NCBI RefSeq assembly: GCF_000189275.1
Contig: NZ_AEVT01000059.1
Location: 1-64,000, forward strand
From: Vibrio sinaloensis DSM 21326
GTDB lineage: Bacteria; Pseudomonadota; Gammaproteobacteria; Enterobacterales; Vibrionaceae
Direction: 5' to 3'
Length of the DNA stretch: 64,000 bases
Shown here: piece by piece, positions 45,353-53,844 of the stretch
Layout: every line of letters starts with the position of its first letter
How positions within the stretch are numbered: position 1 is the first letter of the stretch
Program-made: the position numbers and the translations under genes
Notes under the pieces: generated by a model
What the model was told of the DNA's origin: nothing
Seen by the model: only the letters and a program-made list of their open reading frames with translations
Databases searched by the model: none

Positions 45353-48160
45353 TTAATGATTGACCAGTGTTAAACCGCTTGGAAGTGCATCACCAAAGAC
45401 TCGCTTCGATTCGCTTTCCGACAGCTCTTTGACTTCTTCCACCAAGGAGACCCAAGACTCTGGCACCTTACTTTGTTTGAGCTTAGTCAGGACTTGCGTG
45501 CGATAATCATCCGAAATATCGAATAGGCGATCGCCTGTCTTACGACAAATCATCACCGCGGCAAACGCAATCATCGGCTCTTTGAGCCAGTTCTGTTCGA
45601 GCAGCTTTGGCAACCACTGTTCAGCCTGCTCGCGAGGGATGACACTGTGTTGGCTACCATACAGAGGTGTTCGCGAAGCGAGTCGCCCTAGAGCCCACCA
45701 ATGTGCTTGCTCGAACTGATTGTGATTAATCGCTTTATTCATAAACCAGCTTGCCAGTAGCACTTTGTCTTCAACTTCCAATTGCTCCAAAGAGGCTGCA
45801 AGGCGAACCATAGATTCATAGCCCATGTCTTGTGCTGCTTTTGCCGACTGCGGATTCTTCATTGCACCAGGGTGGAGGTATTTGGCGATGTCGGCCAATA
45901 TCGTTTCTTGTTGCTCTTGGCTTAGTCCGCCAGCAACGCGTCGCCAGAAGACCCACCAATCTGTCCAACCTTGATGATTTTTAAACTGAATGCCTTGTTG
46001 GTACAGCCCCCAAACTTGCTCAATACGCCAAGAGTCGGTGGCATCACCAAAGCCAGGTCGTAACGAGAAGCCAGCTAAACGCAGCCAGTTTTTCTCGTGT
46101 GGCTCTGAACGACGACGACGCTTTCGACCTTGAGCAAAGGCATCAAAGAGATGACGCAAAGTGGTAAAGTCCCACTCGTCGCGCTTGCCAAGTTTCTTTT
46201 CTAGATCTTTAGCAAGGGTTTTGATCTCTTTGCCATCGGCGCTTTTTTTATTGCCGCTGTAGATACGACCGATCAGTTCTTTACACTCATTCAGGCGAGG
46301 GTGAAGTTCAACCTGATCCTCTTCTTCGGCCTGCTTGTTGCGAACTTCAAACTCTAACTGCCAGCGTTTGTTGTCGTTTTCCGCACTGACACACTCCATT
46401 TTCAGTGTGCCTACTTCTGTCAACTGACACGCCAGTTGCACTTCGACGCGCTCTTTCTGGTTGGCTTTCAGCTCGGCACCTTCGCCTTCAAGGGTGGTGA
46501 TGTAAGGTGGCAGAGGTGCAAACAAATCTGGGTCAACGTCAACCATTACGCCGTTTTGAATGGCGGTGTTTTGGCTTAATGTATCGTGAGTCGATGTCAA
46601 CAGGTTAAAGCGTACTGGCTCACCAAGCGTTAACGAAAAGCGACGTCCACTGAGGCGAATTTCGTTGCCTTCTTCTGTCCCTTTCGCCAGCAAGCAAAGC
46701 GCTTTACCCATCTTGTTCTTTTCTTGCAGGTGCAAAAAGTAAGAACGTGCGGCACCACCACCGATCTTGAGTTGTGCCCCGCGACGCGCTTTACCAAATG
46801 CAACAGCACCAAGAGCCACAGACCAATCTGGGTGTGGGTTATCCAGCACGGTGACAGGCGCTCCGCGCCAATCAGAAAGCAATGTGGTGACACGCTCTGT
46901 GACCAATTCACTGTTGAATACACCACCATTAAGCAGTATTCCAACGGGGATAGCATTTTGTTTGTCATCTTCAATGCCAAGCGCGGCGCGAGAGACCTGT
47001 TGATGCTGAGTTAAAAATTCGGCGACGTGCTTACTCACTGCCGGGTCAGCAACGTAGGGAAGACCAAACTCGACCACCGCGCTGCGGCGTTTATCTGGCA
47101 CTTCACTGAAATCAGAACGCGGGAAGAAGCCATCCAAAGCAATTTGGTGCACTTCTTGTTTGCTTAGTGCAATGCTCTTTGTTCCGCCCAGAAGTTTAGA
47201 CCCACTGCCCAGCATGGTGATTTTTACTTCTTCTGGCGCACTCGCTGAAAGCAAGTTTTCTTTTGCTTTACGAGTTTGCTGAATCAACTTAGTCAGGCTT
47301 GCTGCGGTGAGTTTTTTACTTTGATTGAAGCGGCTTTCTGCAAGGTGCGCTAATGCTAAGTCGAGGTTATCACCACCGAGCATTAGGTGTTCACCCACGC
47401 CAATGCGATCCAGTCCCAGTTCATCATTGTGGTACTTTGCTTCGATTAAACTCAAATCGGTGGTACCGCCGCCCACATCACACACCAGAATCAGCGGTAA
47501 CTCTTTGAGTTCATCAGCTGCGGTTTGCTGGTGGCGTGCGTACCAGTCGTAACAGACCGCTTGTGGCTCTTCGAGCAGGACGATTTTCTTTAAACCTGCC
47601 AGCTCAGCCGCTTCAAGCGTGAGTTTACGAGCGGTTTCATCGAACGAAGCTGGAACGGTCACTACCACATCTTGGTCTTCTAACTTATTGCTAGGATGAC
47701 GGTAGTTCCATGCTTGGCGAATGTGGTTAAGGTAGCTTGCGCTGGCAATGACGGGGGAGACTTTATCAACGTCTTGCGCGCCAGCCCAAGGCAGAATGTC
47801 TGAACTACGATCCACCGCCTGGTGTGATAACCAGCTTTTAGCACTGGATACCTGACGTCCTTCCACTTTCGCGCCTAATTCACGAGCCCATTCACCGACG
47901 ATTACATTGCTGATGTCGCCGGGAACAGATTCATTTTCCCAAGGGAGGATTAAGTCTGAGGGGGAGATTTGACCTTCTGCTGGGTGATAACGGAATGAGG
48001 GCAGTAGTGGTTTACGAACCACTTCGCCCGGACCAATCAACTGGTCAATATCGAACAGGGATACTTCGGATTGTTCAAGGTTGTCGGTAATTTCACAATA
48101 GGCGACCACTGTATTTGTGGTGCCAAGGTCAATACCGACAAGAAAACGAGGAGATGCCAT
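45353..48160 (-). CDS. Hsp70-family protein with long C-terminal extension, 935 aa
   Basis: A DnaK-like ATPase domain (about 1-420) has the phosphate-1 loop GIDLGTTNTVVAY, VVVTVPASFDETARKL, VCDVGGGTTDLSLI (phosphate 2) and the adenosine-pocket segment GVFNSELV. A shorter beta-rich region follows, then about 300 residues of mostly helical C-terminal extension (DUF3731-like) with many Trp. No canonical DnaK lid or EEVD-like tail is visible. It is therefore not DnaK itself. ATG 48160 is used, preceded by GAAGGTATGT; a start at 48190 lacks family support. It is third in an operon with another Hsp70 and a DUF2760 protein. Confidence 0.88.
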   Translation of the reverse strand: MASPRFLVGIDLGTTNTVVAYCEITDNLEQSEVSLFDIDQLIGPGEVVRKPLLPSFRYHPAEGQISPSDLILPWENESVPGDISNVIVGEWARELGAKVEGRQVSSAKSWLSHQAVDRSSDILPWAGAQDVDKVSPVIASASYLNHIRQAWNYRHPSNKLEDQDVVVTVPASFDETARKLTLEAAELAGLKKIVLLEEPQAVCYDWYARHQQTAADELKELPLILVCDVGGGTTDLSLIEAKYHNDELGLDRIGVGEHLMLGGDNLDLALAHLAESRFNQSKKLTAASLTKLIQQTRKAKENLLSASAPEEVKITMLGSGSKLLGGTKSIALSKQEVHQIALDGFFPRSDFSEVPDKRRSAVVEFGLPYVADPAVSKHVAEFLTQHQQVSRAALGIEDDKQNAIPVGILLNGGVFNSELVTERVTTLLSDWRGAPVTVLDNPHPDWSVALGAVAFGKARRGAQLKIGGGAARSYFLHLQEKNKMGKALCLLAKGTEEGNEIRLSGRRFSLTLGEPVRFNLLTSTHDTLSQNTAIQNGVMVDVDPDLFAPLPPYITTLEGEGAELKANQKERVEVQLACQLTEVGTLKMECVSAENDNKRWQLEFEVRNKQAEEEDQVELHPRLNECKELIGRIYSGNKKSADGKEIKTLAKDLEKKLGKRDEWDFTTLRHLFDAFAQGRKRRRRSEPHEKNWLRLAGFSLRPGFGDATDSWRIEQVWGLYQQGIQFKNHQGWTDWWVFWRRVAGGLSQEQQETILADIAKYLHPGAMKNPQSAKAAQDMGYESMVRLAASLEQLEVEDKVLLASWFMNKAINHNQFEQAHWWALGRLASRTPLYGSQHSVIPREQAEQWLPKLLEQNWLKEPMIAFAAVMICRKTGDRLFDISDDYRTQVLTKLKQSKVPESWVSLVEEVKELSESESKRVFGDALPSGLTLVNH

Positions 48161-48215
48161 ACATACCTTCGTGTCTTTAAAAAACGGCACCCGATTGGAT
48201 GCCGTTGATGTCTAG

Positions 48216-50174
48216 TTATTCTGCTTCGCTTGTGTTCGCGTCTTCGCGTACATCAAACTCGACATGCCATTTTTGTCCGTTGTCTGCGGCGATGGCTTCT
48301 AGGTAAAGCGTACCAAGCTCTGTGACGCGAGAGGCTAGGGTTACTGGAACCACTTCACCTTCACGGCGACCTTCCGAGACAGGTAAGGTCACTTGGATTT
48401 CTGGTAGCTCTTCAAGCTCTTCTGGAGCCCAGTAATCTAGGTGAGTACCTGCTAGATCATCACGGCGAACGGTTGAGCCAAAGAATTGGAAGTTAACTGG
48501 CTGACCGATGATCAAACCAAACTCTTGGCTTGGTACGTCAACGCTTGAGCCTTCTTCCATACCAAATGGAGCCACACACAGTGCTTCCATTGGAGGGGCC
48601 ATGCCCGGAATCGCAGGCATTGCACTTTCGATACCCACGTAGTATGCCGAAGCAATACCGCCACGGATACGAACGCCTTGACCACGACGTACAGAACCGT
48701 AGTAAGCTGCACCACTCGCAACCGCAAGGTCTAGATCCACGCCTGTTAGGCGTTTAGCCAGTTCCGCATCTGCTTCCAGTAACCATTCGTTAATCGTGTC
48801 TTCTAGACGAGTGGCTAGAAGTGTGGATTTTAGAACACCACCGTTGAATAGGATTGCCGTTGGCTTGATGAAGTCAGCCGATTGCGCAGCATCCGCACCT
48901 GGCATACCAGGCATGTTTGCGAATGGGTTGAAGTCTTGAGCGGCTTCTGCGCTACCATTTCCTGAAGCGGAAAGGGCATTGGCTTGCTTAGACAAGAAGG
49001 CTGCAATGTGACGAGTGATACCTGCATCTTGTGCATAAGGCAGACCCATTTGCGTTAGTGCGCCACGGTTACGTTGAACAGGGTGATCAGTAATCGCAAC
49101 TTGAGGGAAGAAGCCGTCAACCAGAGTTTGCTGCACTTCTTCTTGAGTCAGTTCTGTTTTCAGCGTTGCACCAAGCAGTTTAGAACCTCGGCTTGGTACG
49201 ACAATTGGCACTGACTGAAGTTCGCTGTCGTTCAATAGCGCTTCTTTCGCATCACGACATGCGTGCGTCATCGCCTGAACTTGCCATGGCTGTAGCTCTT
49301 TGCCTTCTTGCGCTAGCTTCATCTTCAAGCGGTACGCAAGTGCAAGATCCATGTTGTCACCGCCAAGTAGGATGTGTTCGCCTACTGCGATACGGTTAAG
49401 AGTCAGGTTGCCGTCGTCTTCAGTGACTTCAACTAAAGAAAGGTCAGTTGTACCACCACCGATATCGACCACAAGTACGATGTCGCCAACTTCCACTTCA
49501 TCGCGCCATTTGTCGTTGCTGTTATCAATCCAGTTGTAAAGCGCAGCTTGTGGCTCTTCTAGAAGCGTTAGGTGCACAAAACCAACGTTGCGTGCGGCTT
49601 CTGCAGTGAGATCGCGAGCAGCAGGATCAAAAGAAGCAGGAACTGTAATAGTTACGTCTTGATCGGCAAGGTTGTGATTTGGATTGGTGTGATTCCAAGC
49701 GTCTTTTAAGTGCTCTAGGTAAAGCTCAGTTGCACGAAGTGGGGATACTTTTTCCACTTCTTCTGGGCTACCTGCTGGCAAGAAAGCATCACGACGATTC
49801 ACACCAGCGTGGCAAAGCCAAGATTTCGCACTTGCAACAAGACGAATTGGGGTTTTTGAACCTAGGTTACGTGCAATCGCACCAACCAGAGCTTTTGGCT
49901 CGCTTGACCACGGAAGAACGCGAGATTGCGGGTTCATTTCGTGCTCGTGCGGCTGGTATAGGAAAGATCCTAATTGGCTGCGAGTCTCTACCGTGCCCGG
50001 CGCAGTCAACTGCGGGATAGGCATCACTTCAACGCGAGCATCCTCGTTGTGTGTATCAACAAAAGACATGACACAGTGTGTTGTACCTAAGTCGATACCA
50101 ACACTGAATTTAGGCGTCTGTTGAGTTTCAACAGACGCTTCTTGAGAATGGTTTTCTTGGTTCATGTGTTCCAT
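48216..50174 (-). CDS. Second Hsp70-family protein, 652 aa
   Basis: A DnaK-like ATPase related to the downstream one. It has GIDLGTTHCVMSF, ITVPASFDPAARDL, VVDIGGGTTDLSLV, GGVLKSTLL and the adjoining LLEEPQAALYNW shared with it. A hydrophilic N-terminal extension of 25 residues (Gln/Glu-rich) and an insert of about 35 residues around 400 (ASGNGSAEAAQDFNPF) are distinctive. The C-terminal part is a compact beta domain without a lid. The ATG overlaps the DUF2760 stop by one base. An internal ATG at 50165 with GGAAC upstream is an alternative start. The client and co-chaperone are unknown. Confidence 0.88.
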   Translation of the reverse strand: MEHMNQENHSQEASVETQQTPKFSVGIDLGTTHCVMSFVDTHNEDARVEVMPIPQLTAPGTVETRSQLGSFLYQPHEHEMNPQSRVLPWSSEPKALVGAIARNLGSKTPIRLVASAKSWLCHAGVNRRDAFLPAGSPEEVEKVSPLRATELYLEHLKDAWNHTNPNHNLADQDVTITVPASFDPAARDLTAEAARNVGFVHLTLLEEPQAALYNWIDNSNDKWRDEVEVGDIVLVVDIGGGTTDLSLVEVTEDDGNLTLNRIAVGEHILLGGDNMDLALAYRLKMKLAQEGKELQPWQVQAMTHACRDAKEALLNDSELQSVPIVVPSRGSKLLGATLKTELTQEEVQQTLVDGFFPQVAITDHPVQRNRGALTQMGLPYAQDAGITRHIAAFLSKQANALSASGNGSAEAAQDFNPFANMPGMPGADAAQSADFIKPTAILFNGGVLKSTLLATRLEDTINEWLLEADAELAKRLTGVDLDLAVASGAAYYGSVRRGQGVRIRGGIASAYYVGIESAMPAIPGMAPPMEALCVAPFGMEEGSSVDVPSQEFGLIIGQPVNFQFFGSTVRRDDLAGTHLDYWAPEELEELPEIQVTLPVSEGRREGEVVPVTLASRVTELGTLYLEAIAADNGQKWHVEFDVREDANTSEAE

Positions 50175-50806
50175 TACAGCTCAACCTCAGCTGGAGCGAT
50201 CACAGATGCATCGTAGTTCTCAGCCAGTTTAGGCAACGTCATTGATGTTGCTTTCCAACCTTTGTGAACTAGCGTGCCGTTGAATGGCGCGCTGCCTGTT
50301 ACGTTGCCAGTTAGGCGGATTTCTTGTGGGTTGAAGCCTTCTTCAACCGTAATGCGAGTTTCTTCGTCTTCGTTACGAACGTGCGCTAGCGTCACGTAGT
50401 CGTTCAGTACTTTCTGACCGCCAGTGTGGATTACGCGAGCAGCTGCGCCTACTTCTTCATCAGAGAATGACGTTAGGTCTTCTTTTAGGAAGTCAATCAG
50501 ACGAGCTTCCTGTTGCATGATTGACAAGAGTTGCATCGCTGAATCCGTTGAAGCGGTTGCAAGCTTGGATTCTACTTCCACCACTTTTTCGATAACTTTC
50601 TCAACTTCTACTACTTTTTCAACTTCAACAATCTTCTCAACCGGTTTTTCAACTTCAACGATTTTTTCGACTGGTTTTTCAACCACTTTCTCTACCACTT
50701 TAGATTTGCGCGATACCGCAATCAGAAGTAGCAAAACGCTAGATGCTGTTAGACCAGCGTGAAGCATATCGAACGTTTGAGGGATCATTTGTAAATCGAA
50801 CGTCAT
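50174..50806 (-). CDS. DUF2760 membrane-anchored protein with VEK repeats, 210 aa
   Basis: A single membrane segment at about residues 15-31 is followed by a run of short repeats (VVEK, PVEK, IVEVEK variants, about residues 36-78). These make a charged, extended or coiled stalk. A C-terminal DUF2760 domain (about 85-210) contains EARLIDFLKEDLTSFSDEEVGAAAR and FNPQEIRLTGN, then FNGTLVHKGWKAT. It is the first gene of the operon with two Hsp70s. Repeat structure and anchor suggest it may hold or recruit the Hsp70s at the membrane; this is inference. The promoter upstream resembles a sigma-32 site. Confidence 0.85.
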   Translation of the reverse strand: MTFDLQMIPQTFDMLHAGLTASSVLLLLIAVSRKSKVVEKVVEKPVEKIVEVEKPVEKIVEVEKVVEVEKVIEKVVEVESKLATASTDSAMQLLSIMQQEARLIDFLKEDLTSFSDEEVGAAARVIHTGGQKVLNDYVTLAHVRNEDEETRITVEEGFNPQEIRLTGNVTGSAPFNGTLVHKGWKATSMTLPKLAENYDASVIAPAEVEL

Positions 50807-50880
50807 GACATTTCTCTTTTGTTTGGTTTAAGGAGAGATTGGCTCAATCTCTGCTTTGGCTTTTTGCCTAATTATTTTGC

Positions 50881-50910
50881 TAAATTGGGGCGAATAGTAG
50901 CATATTCAAC
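50881..50910 (-). promoter_or_regulatory. Sigma-32 (RpoH) type promoter for the DUF2760-Hsp70-Hsp70 operon
   Basis: On the minus strand, GTTGAA at 50910-50905 is followed after 14 bases by CCCCAATTTA at 50890-50881. The known E. coli heat-shock consensus is CTTGAA, an 11-16 base spacer, and CCCCATNT, so both elements nearly match. It lies 75 bases upstream of the DUF2760 start, a normal leader length. Confidence 0.65.
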
Positions 50911-51075
50911 GCCTGTCGCTGCTAGAAATGTCCGATATTCCTGGCGAACGCGTCTTGAATGCTGGGTTTTTAAGCGCTTTTTAACACCTAACTGAGTTGA
51001 ATGAGTGACGATGGTTAGGTTTTCGCGATAGATGAACTAATATCTCTTTATGTCTATGAATGTAAGGATATAAGA

Positions 51076-52644
51076 TTGCCCGGCACATTCGTCGCTCAAT
51101 CGCACACAGCCATTATGCAATCAGCTATCCCTAAGAAATTCCTTTATCCTCTTTTTACCTTTGTCGTTTCGATGCTGATAACGTCAACGGTGTTGTTTCT
51201 CGCGTATAAATCACAGCTTAAATATGTCCAGTCACTCGTCTCGAATCTAGCCGAGCAGCAAACAGAGAACTTGGCTCAAGCGCTACAAAGTGATTTGCAT
51301 TTCATCGGTGCTGGGGCAAACTTTTTCCATGCAACGGACTCTGAAGATTGGCATCAATTCTCGGTATTTGCCGATGAGTTGATCGCTTCTTCTGACTCTT
51401 TGGTGAGCCTACAATGGATGCAGCGAGTATCGCAGCAGCAGCTTGAAAGCCATGTCTCCCAAGTAAGACAACGTTTTCCAGAGTTTAGCCTTTATACCGT
51501 GCCTAAGCATGGACCGAAAACACTGGGCTATATCATGCCGAACAATGAAGATATCTACATAGCGTCGGACATCTATCCCCGCGATGAAGCCAACCTAAAA
51601 TTGCTGGGTTTCTACTCCTCTCGCACGCGTTTTCAACTGGTGTTGGATGGCATCCGGGCCTCGGGTTTACCTAATGTGTCAGATAAGGTTCGTTTAATCC
51701 AAGATGGACTGGACAGAAGCGTCAAGAAAGAGGGGCTTTTGGTTTACCATCCTGTGTTTAAAGGAGACAAGCAAGAGCGATTAATCGGTGTTGTGATTGG
51801 CGTGATCCGCACCACTCGTTATTTTGATGGCTTGATTGGTCGCACAGCCTCAGGAGAAGAGCTGCTGGTGAAAGTGACCGACATGGGCTTTGAAGCGGAA
51901 GATGATCCAATTTTGTATCAAAGCCCCCACTGGGAAGAAAGGCAAGGGTTTGAAATTAGTAAAAAGGTGGTGTTACCGAACCGCGAATGGATTGTGGACT
52001 TTAAACTAGCGAATCGAGTGACTAACAATGATATTTTAGTACTGCAAGGGGTAGGGTTAGGTGGCCTAGTCATCGCCTGTTTGCTGAGTTATATCGTCTT
52101 TCTTTCCGTGAGAGACAAAGAATACTTGTCTATTTTGCTTGATGAGCGAACCAAAGAACTGCAATTTATGGTCAATCACGATTCGTTGACCGGAGTGTTG
52201 AATCGACGGGCCTTTAATGATCGATTGCTTGACCTTGTTCGTAATGAGACTGTTTTTACATTAGTTGGCTTTGATATCGATAAGTTTAAGCGCATCAATG
52301 ACAGTTTTGGTCATGTTGCCGGTGATGAAATGCTGATTCATGTGGCGAATGTCGTCGAGCAGCAGTTGATGCCAGACGATGAACTGGTGCGCATGGGAGG
52401 CGATGAGTTCTGTATCGTATCGACCATCACTGAACCGAATGAGTTGTTTCATTACCTCAATGGCATTGGACGCGCGGTTGCGACGTCTGTGCATTTATAC
52501 GGCGACAAGCGCATTCAATGTACCTTAAGTATTGGCGCGGCGATTCGAACTTCTGAAACCGAGGAAGAGATTCAAAATAAAGCCGATTCGCAACTGTACA
52601 AAAGTAAGCAAGCTGGGCGCAATTGCGTATCGATTGCAGAATAA
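51076..52644 (+). CDS. CHASE-domain diguanylate cyclase, 522 aa
   Basis: Two membrane segments (about 21-43 and 325-347) flank a periplasmic CHASE-type sensor with LASDIYPRDEANLKLLGF-like features. The GGDEF domain (about 370-520) has an intact GGDEF site at residues 441-445, so c-di-GMP synthesis is expected. The inhibitory RxxD site is absent (MPDD at the equivalent place), implying little product feedback. A TTG at 51076, well spaced from AAGGAT, is the likely start. The ATG at 51115 lacks a ribosome site. The gene is alone. Confidence 0.9.
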   Translation: MPGTFVAQSHTAIMQSAIPKKFLYPLFTFVVSMLITSTVLFLAYKSQLKYVQSLVSNLAEQQTENLAQALQSDLHFIGAGANFFHATDSEDWHQFSVFADELIASSDSLVSLQWMQRVSQQQLESHVSQVRQRFPEFSLYTVPKHGPKTLGYIMPNNEDIYIASDIYPRDEANLKLLGFYSSRTRFQLVLDGIRASGLPNVSDKVRLIQDGLDRSVKKEGLLVYHPVFKGDKQERLIGVVIGVIRTTRYFDGLIGRTASGEELLVKVTDMGFEAEDDPILYQSPHWEERQGFEISKKVVLPNREWIVDFKLANRVTNNDILVLQGVGLGGLVIACLLSYIVFLSVRDKEYLSILLDERTKELQFMVNHDSLTGVLNRRAFNDRLLDLVRNETVFTLVGFDIDKFKRINDSFGHVAGDEMLIHVANVVEQQLMPDDELVRMGGDEFCIVSTITEPNELFHYLNGIGRAVATSVHLYGDKRIQCTLSIGAAIRTSETEEEIQNKADSQLYKSKQAGRNCVSIAE

Positions 52645-52730
52645 CTCAGCAGTTAAACCATCAAGATTCGAATTGTCGTCGATTCTCATGTAGAATCGCG
52701 GCCTTTCAAATAGTTCAAGTAAGGTAGATG

Positions 52731-53261
52731 ATGAACCACAACCGTATAGTTTGTTTCGATTTAGAGATGTGCTGTTGGAATGAAAACGGTGTTGGTACGA
52801 CTGGTGAAATCATTGAAGTTGGGCTGGCGGAAATCGATCTGGCCAAAGGTGAGATCGTTAAGCGCGCACAATATTACGTTAAACCTGAAAACGACGAAGT
52901 GTCGATGTTCTGTGTTGAGTTAACCGGAATAACGCCGCGTAAGATAGAGAAGCAAGGCCGTCCGTTAGAGGAAGTACTGAAGTCGATGGTCAAAAACTTC
53001 GGTGGGTCGAACAAGATTTTTGCCTCTTGGGGACGCGATGATTTGGTGTTAGCGCAAGAATGTCAAGACAAGGGCATTGAAATGCCGTTCAAAGAGTTCA
53101 TCAATTTGGCAACCTTGTACCGAATTCAAAATCGCCTTAAAGATAAGCGCATTGGACATAAAGCTGCGCAAGAAAGTAAAGGCATTGAATGGGAAGGTCG
53201 GCAGCATTCAGGCTATGTTGATGCCTATAATTTGGCCAAACTTGCACTGACGATGTTTTAA
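52731..53261 (+). CDS. DEDDh 3'-5' exonuclease family protein, 176 aa
   Basis: A DnaQ-like exonuclease domain of the KapD/ERI-1 branch. The first acidic pair is in IVCFDLEMCCWN. The last motif, HSGYVDAYN, contains the catalytic His and Asp. An intermediate acidic residue is likely in ASWGRDDLVLAQE. Such proteins degrade RNA or DNA from the 3' end; the substrate is unclear. Two consecutive ATGs exist at 52728 and 52731. The second has better spacing from AAGG. A terminator follows directly. Confidence 0.85.
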   Translation: MNHNRIVCFDLEMCCWNENGVGTTGEIIEVGLAEIDLAKGEIVKRAQYYVKPENDEVSMFCVELTGITPRKIEKQGRPLEEVLKSMVKNFGGSNKIFASWGRDDLVLAQECQDKGIEMPFKEFINLATLYRIQNRLKDKRIGHKAAQESKGIEWEGRQHSGYVDAYNLAKLALTMF

Positions 53262-53287
53262 AAAAGGGAGCGAATGCTCCCTTTTTT
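53262..53287 (+). terminator. Rho-independent terminator after exonuclease gene
   Basis: Stem AAAAGGGAGC/GCTCCCTTTT with a GAAT loop and extra T residues. It also faces the convergent TerB gene. Confidence 0.9.
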
Positions 53288-53314
53288 ATTGGACGTCGTG
53301 TTTGCCAAGAGAGA

Positions 53315-53767
53315 CTAGGATTTATTTTCCGTTGCGGAGAGTTTGGCGCGAATAAACTCGCTGTGATCGACATAGAGCAATTCCGCAGTTTTTCTGATCA
53401 CCGAGTCCTCGAGAGGATCAATCTCGCCGTCTGCATTGGCCACTTCCCACATCGCCTCGATTAGTGTAAAGCGAGTCTCTTGGTCTAGCTCGCGCAGTTG
53501 GGAAGTAAAGTCATACAGTGATGCTGACTCTTTGCTGCGTGACTGCGCTCTTGCCAGCAGAGCCGCTGCCCCTGATTCATCTAAACCAAGCAATTTAGTC
53601 AGAAGGTGCAGCTTGGCGTTTTGCTCACGTTCATCAATTTGGTGATCAGCGCCTGCGACTTCGCACAGCAGACAGGCGATAGCCAAATTAGGGTCACTGG
53701 CATTGTGATTGCCTAAATCTTGCCCTTCGAGTAGTTGCTTAAATAGTTTGGTTATGGAATTCAACAT
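53315..53767 (-). CDS. TerB-like (tellurite-resistance-family) protein, 150 aa
   Basis: A helical TerB-type domain with two acidic metal-binding turns: GADHQIDEREQNA near residue 40 and NADGEIDPLEDSVI near 115. Such proteins bind Ca or other divalent ions at the acidic sites and often associate with the membrane; phenotypes vary. AAGGCGG lies upstream of ATG 53767. A longer form from 53815 adds 16 residues without support. It stands alone, 77 bases from the PhoD-like gene. Confidence 0.82.
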   Translation of the reverse strand: MLNSITKLFKQLLEGQDLGNHNASDPNLAIACLLCEVAGADHQIDEREQNAKLHLLTKLLGLDESGAAALLARAQSRSKESASLYDFTSQLRELDQETRFTLIEAMWEVANADGEIDPLEDSVIRKTAELLYVDHSEFIRAKLSATENKS

Positions 53768-53844
53768 ATCGACCGCCTTAATTGTTTCTATAAGGTTATA
53801 GATAGTGATAATCAAAGCCGATCACAAGCCTCTTTACACAAACC

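Noticed and set aside
50986..51020. ACCTAAC/GTTAGGT inverted repeat upstream of the CHASE-GGDEF gene
   Set aside because: Arms are short (7 bases) and 21 bases apart; could be chance and no regulator is adjacent.
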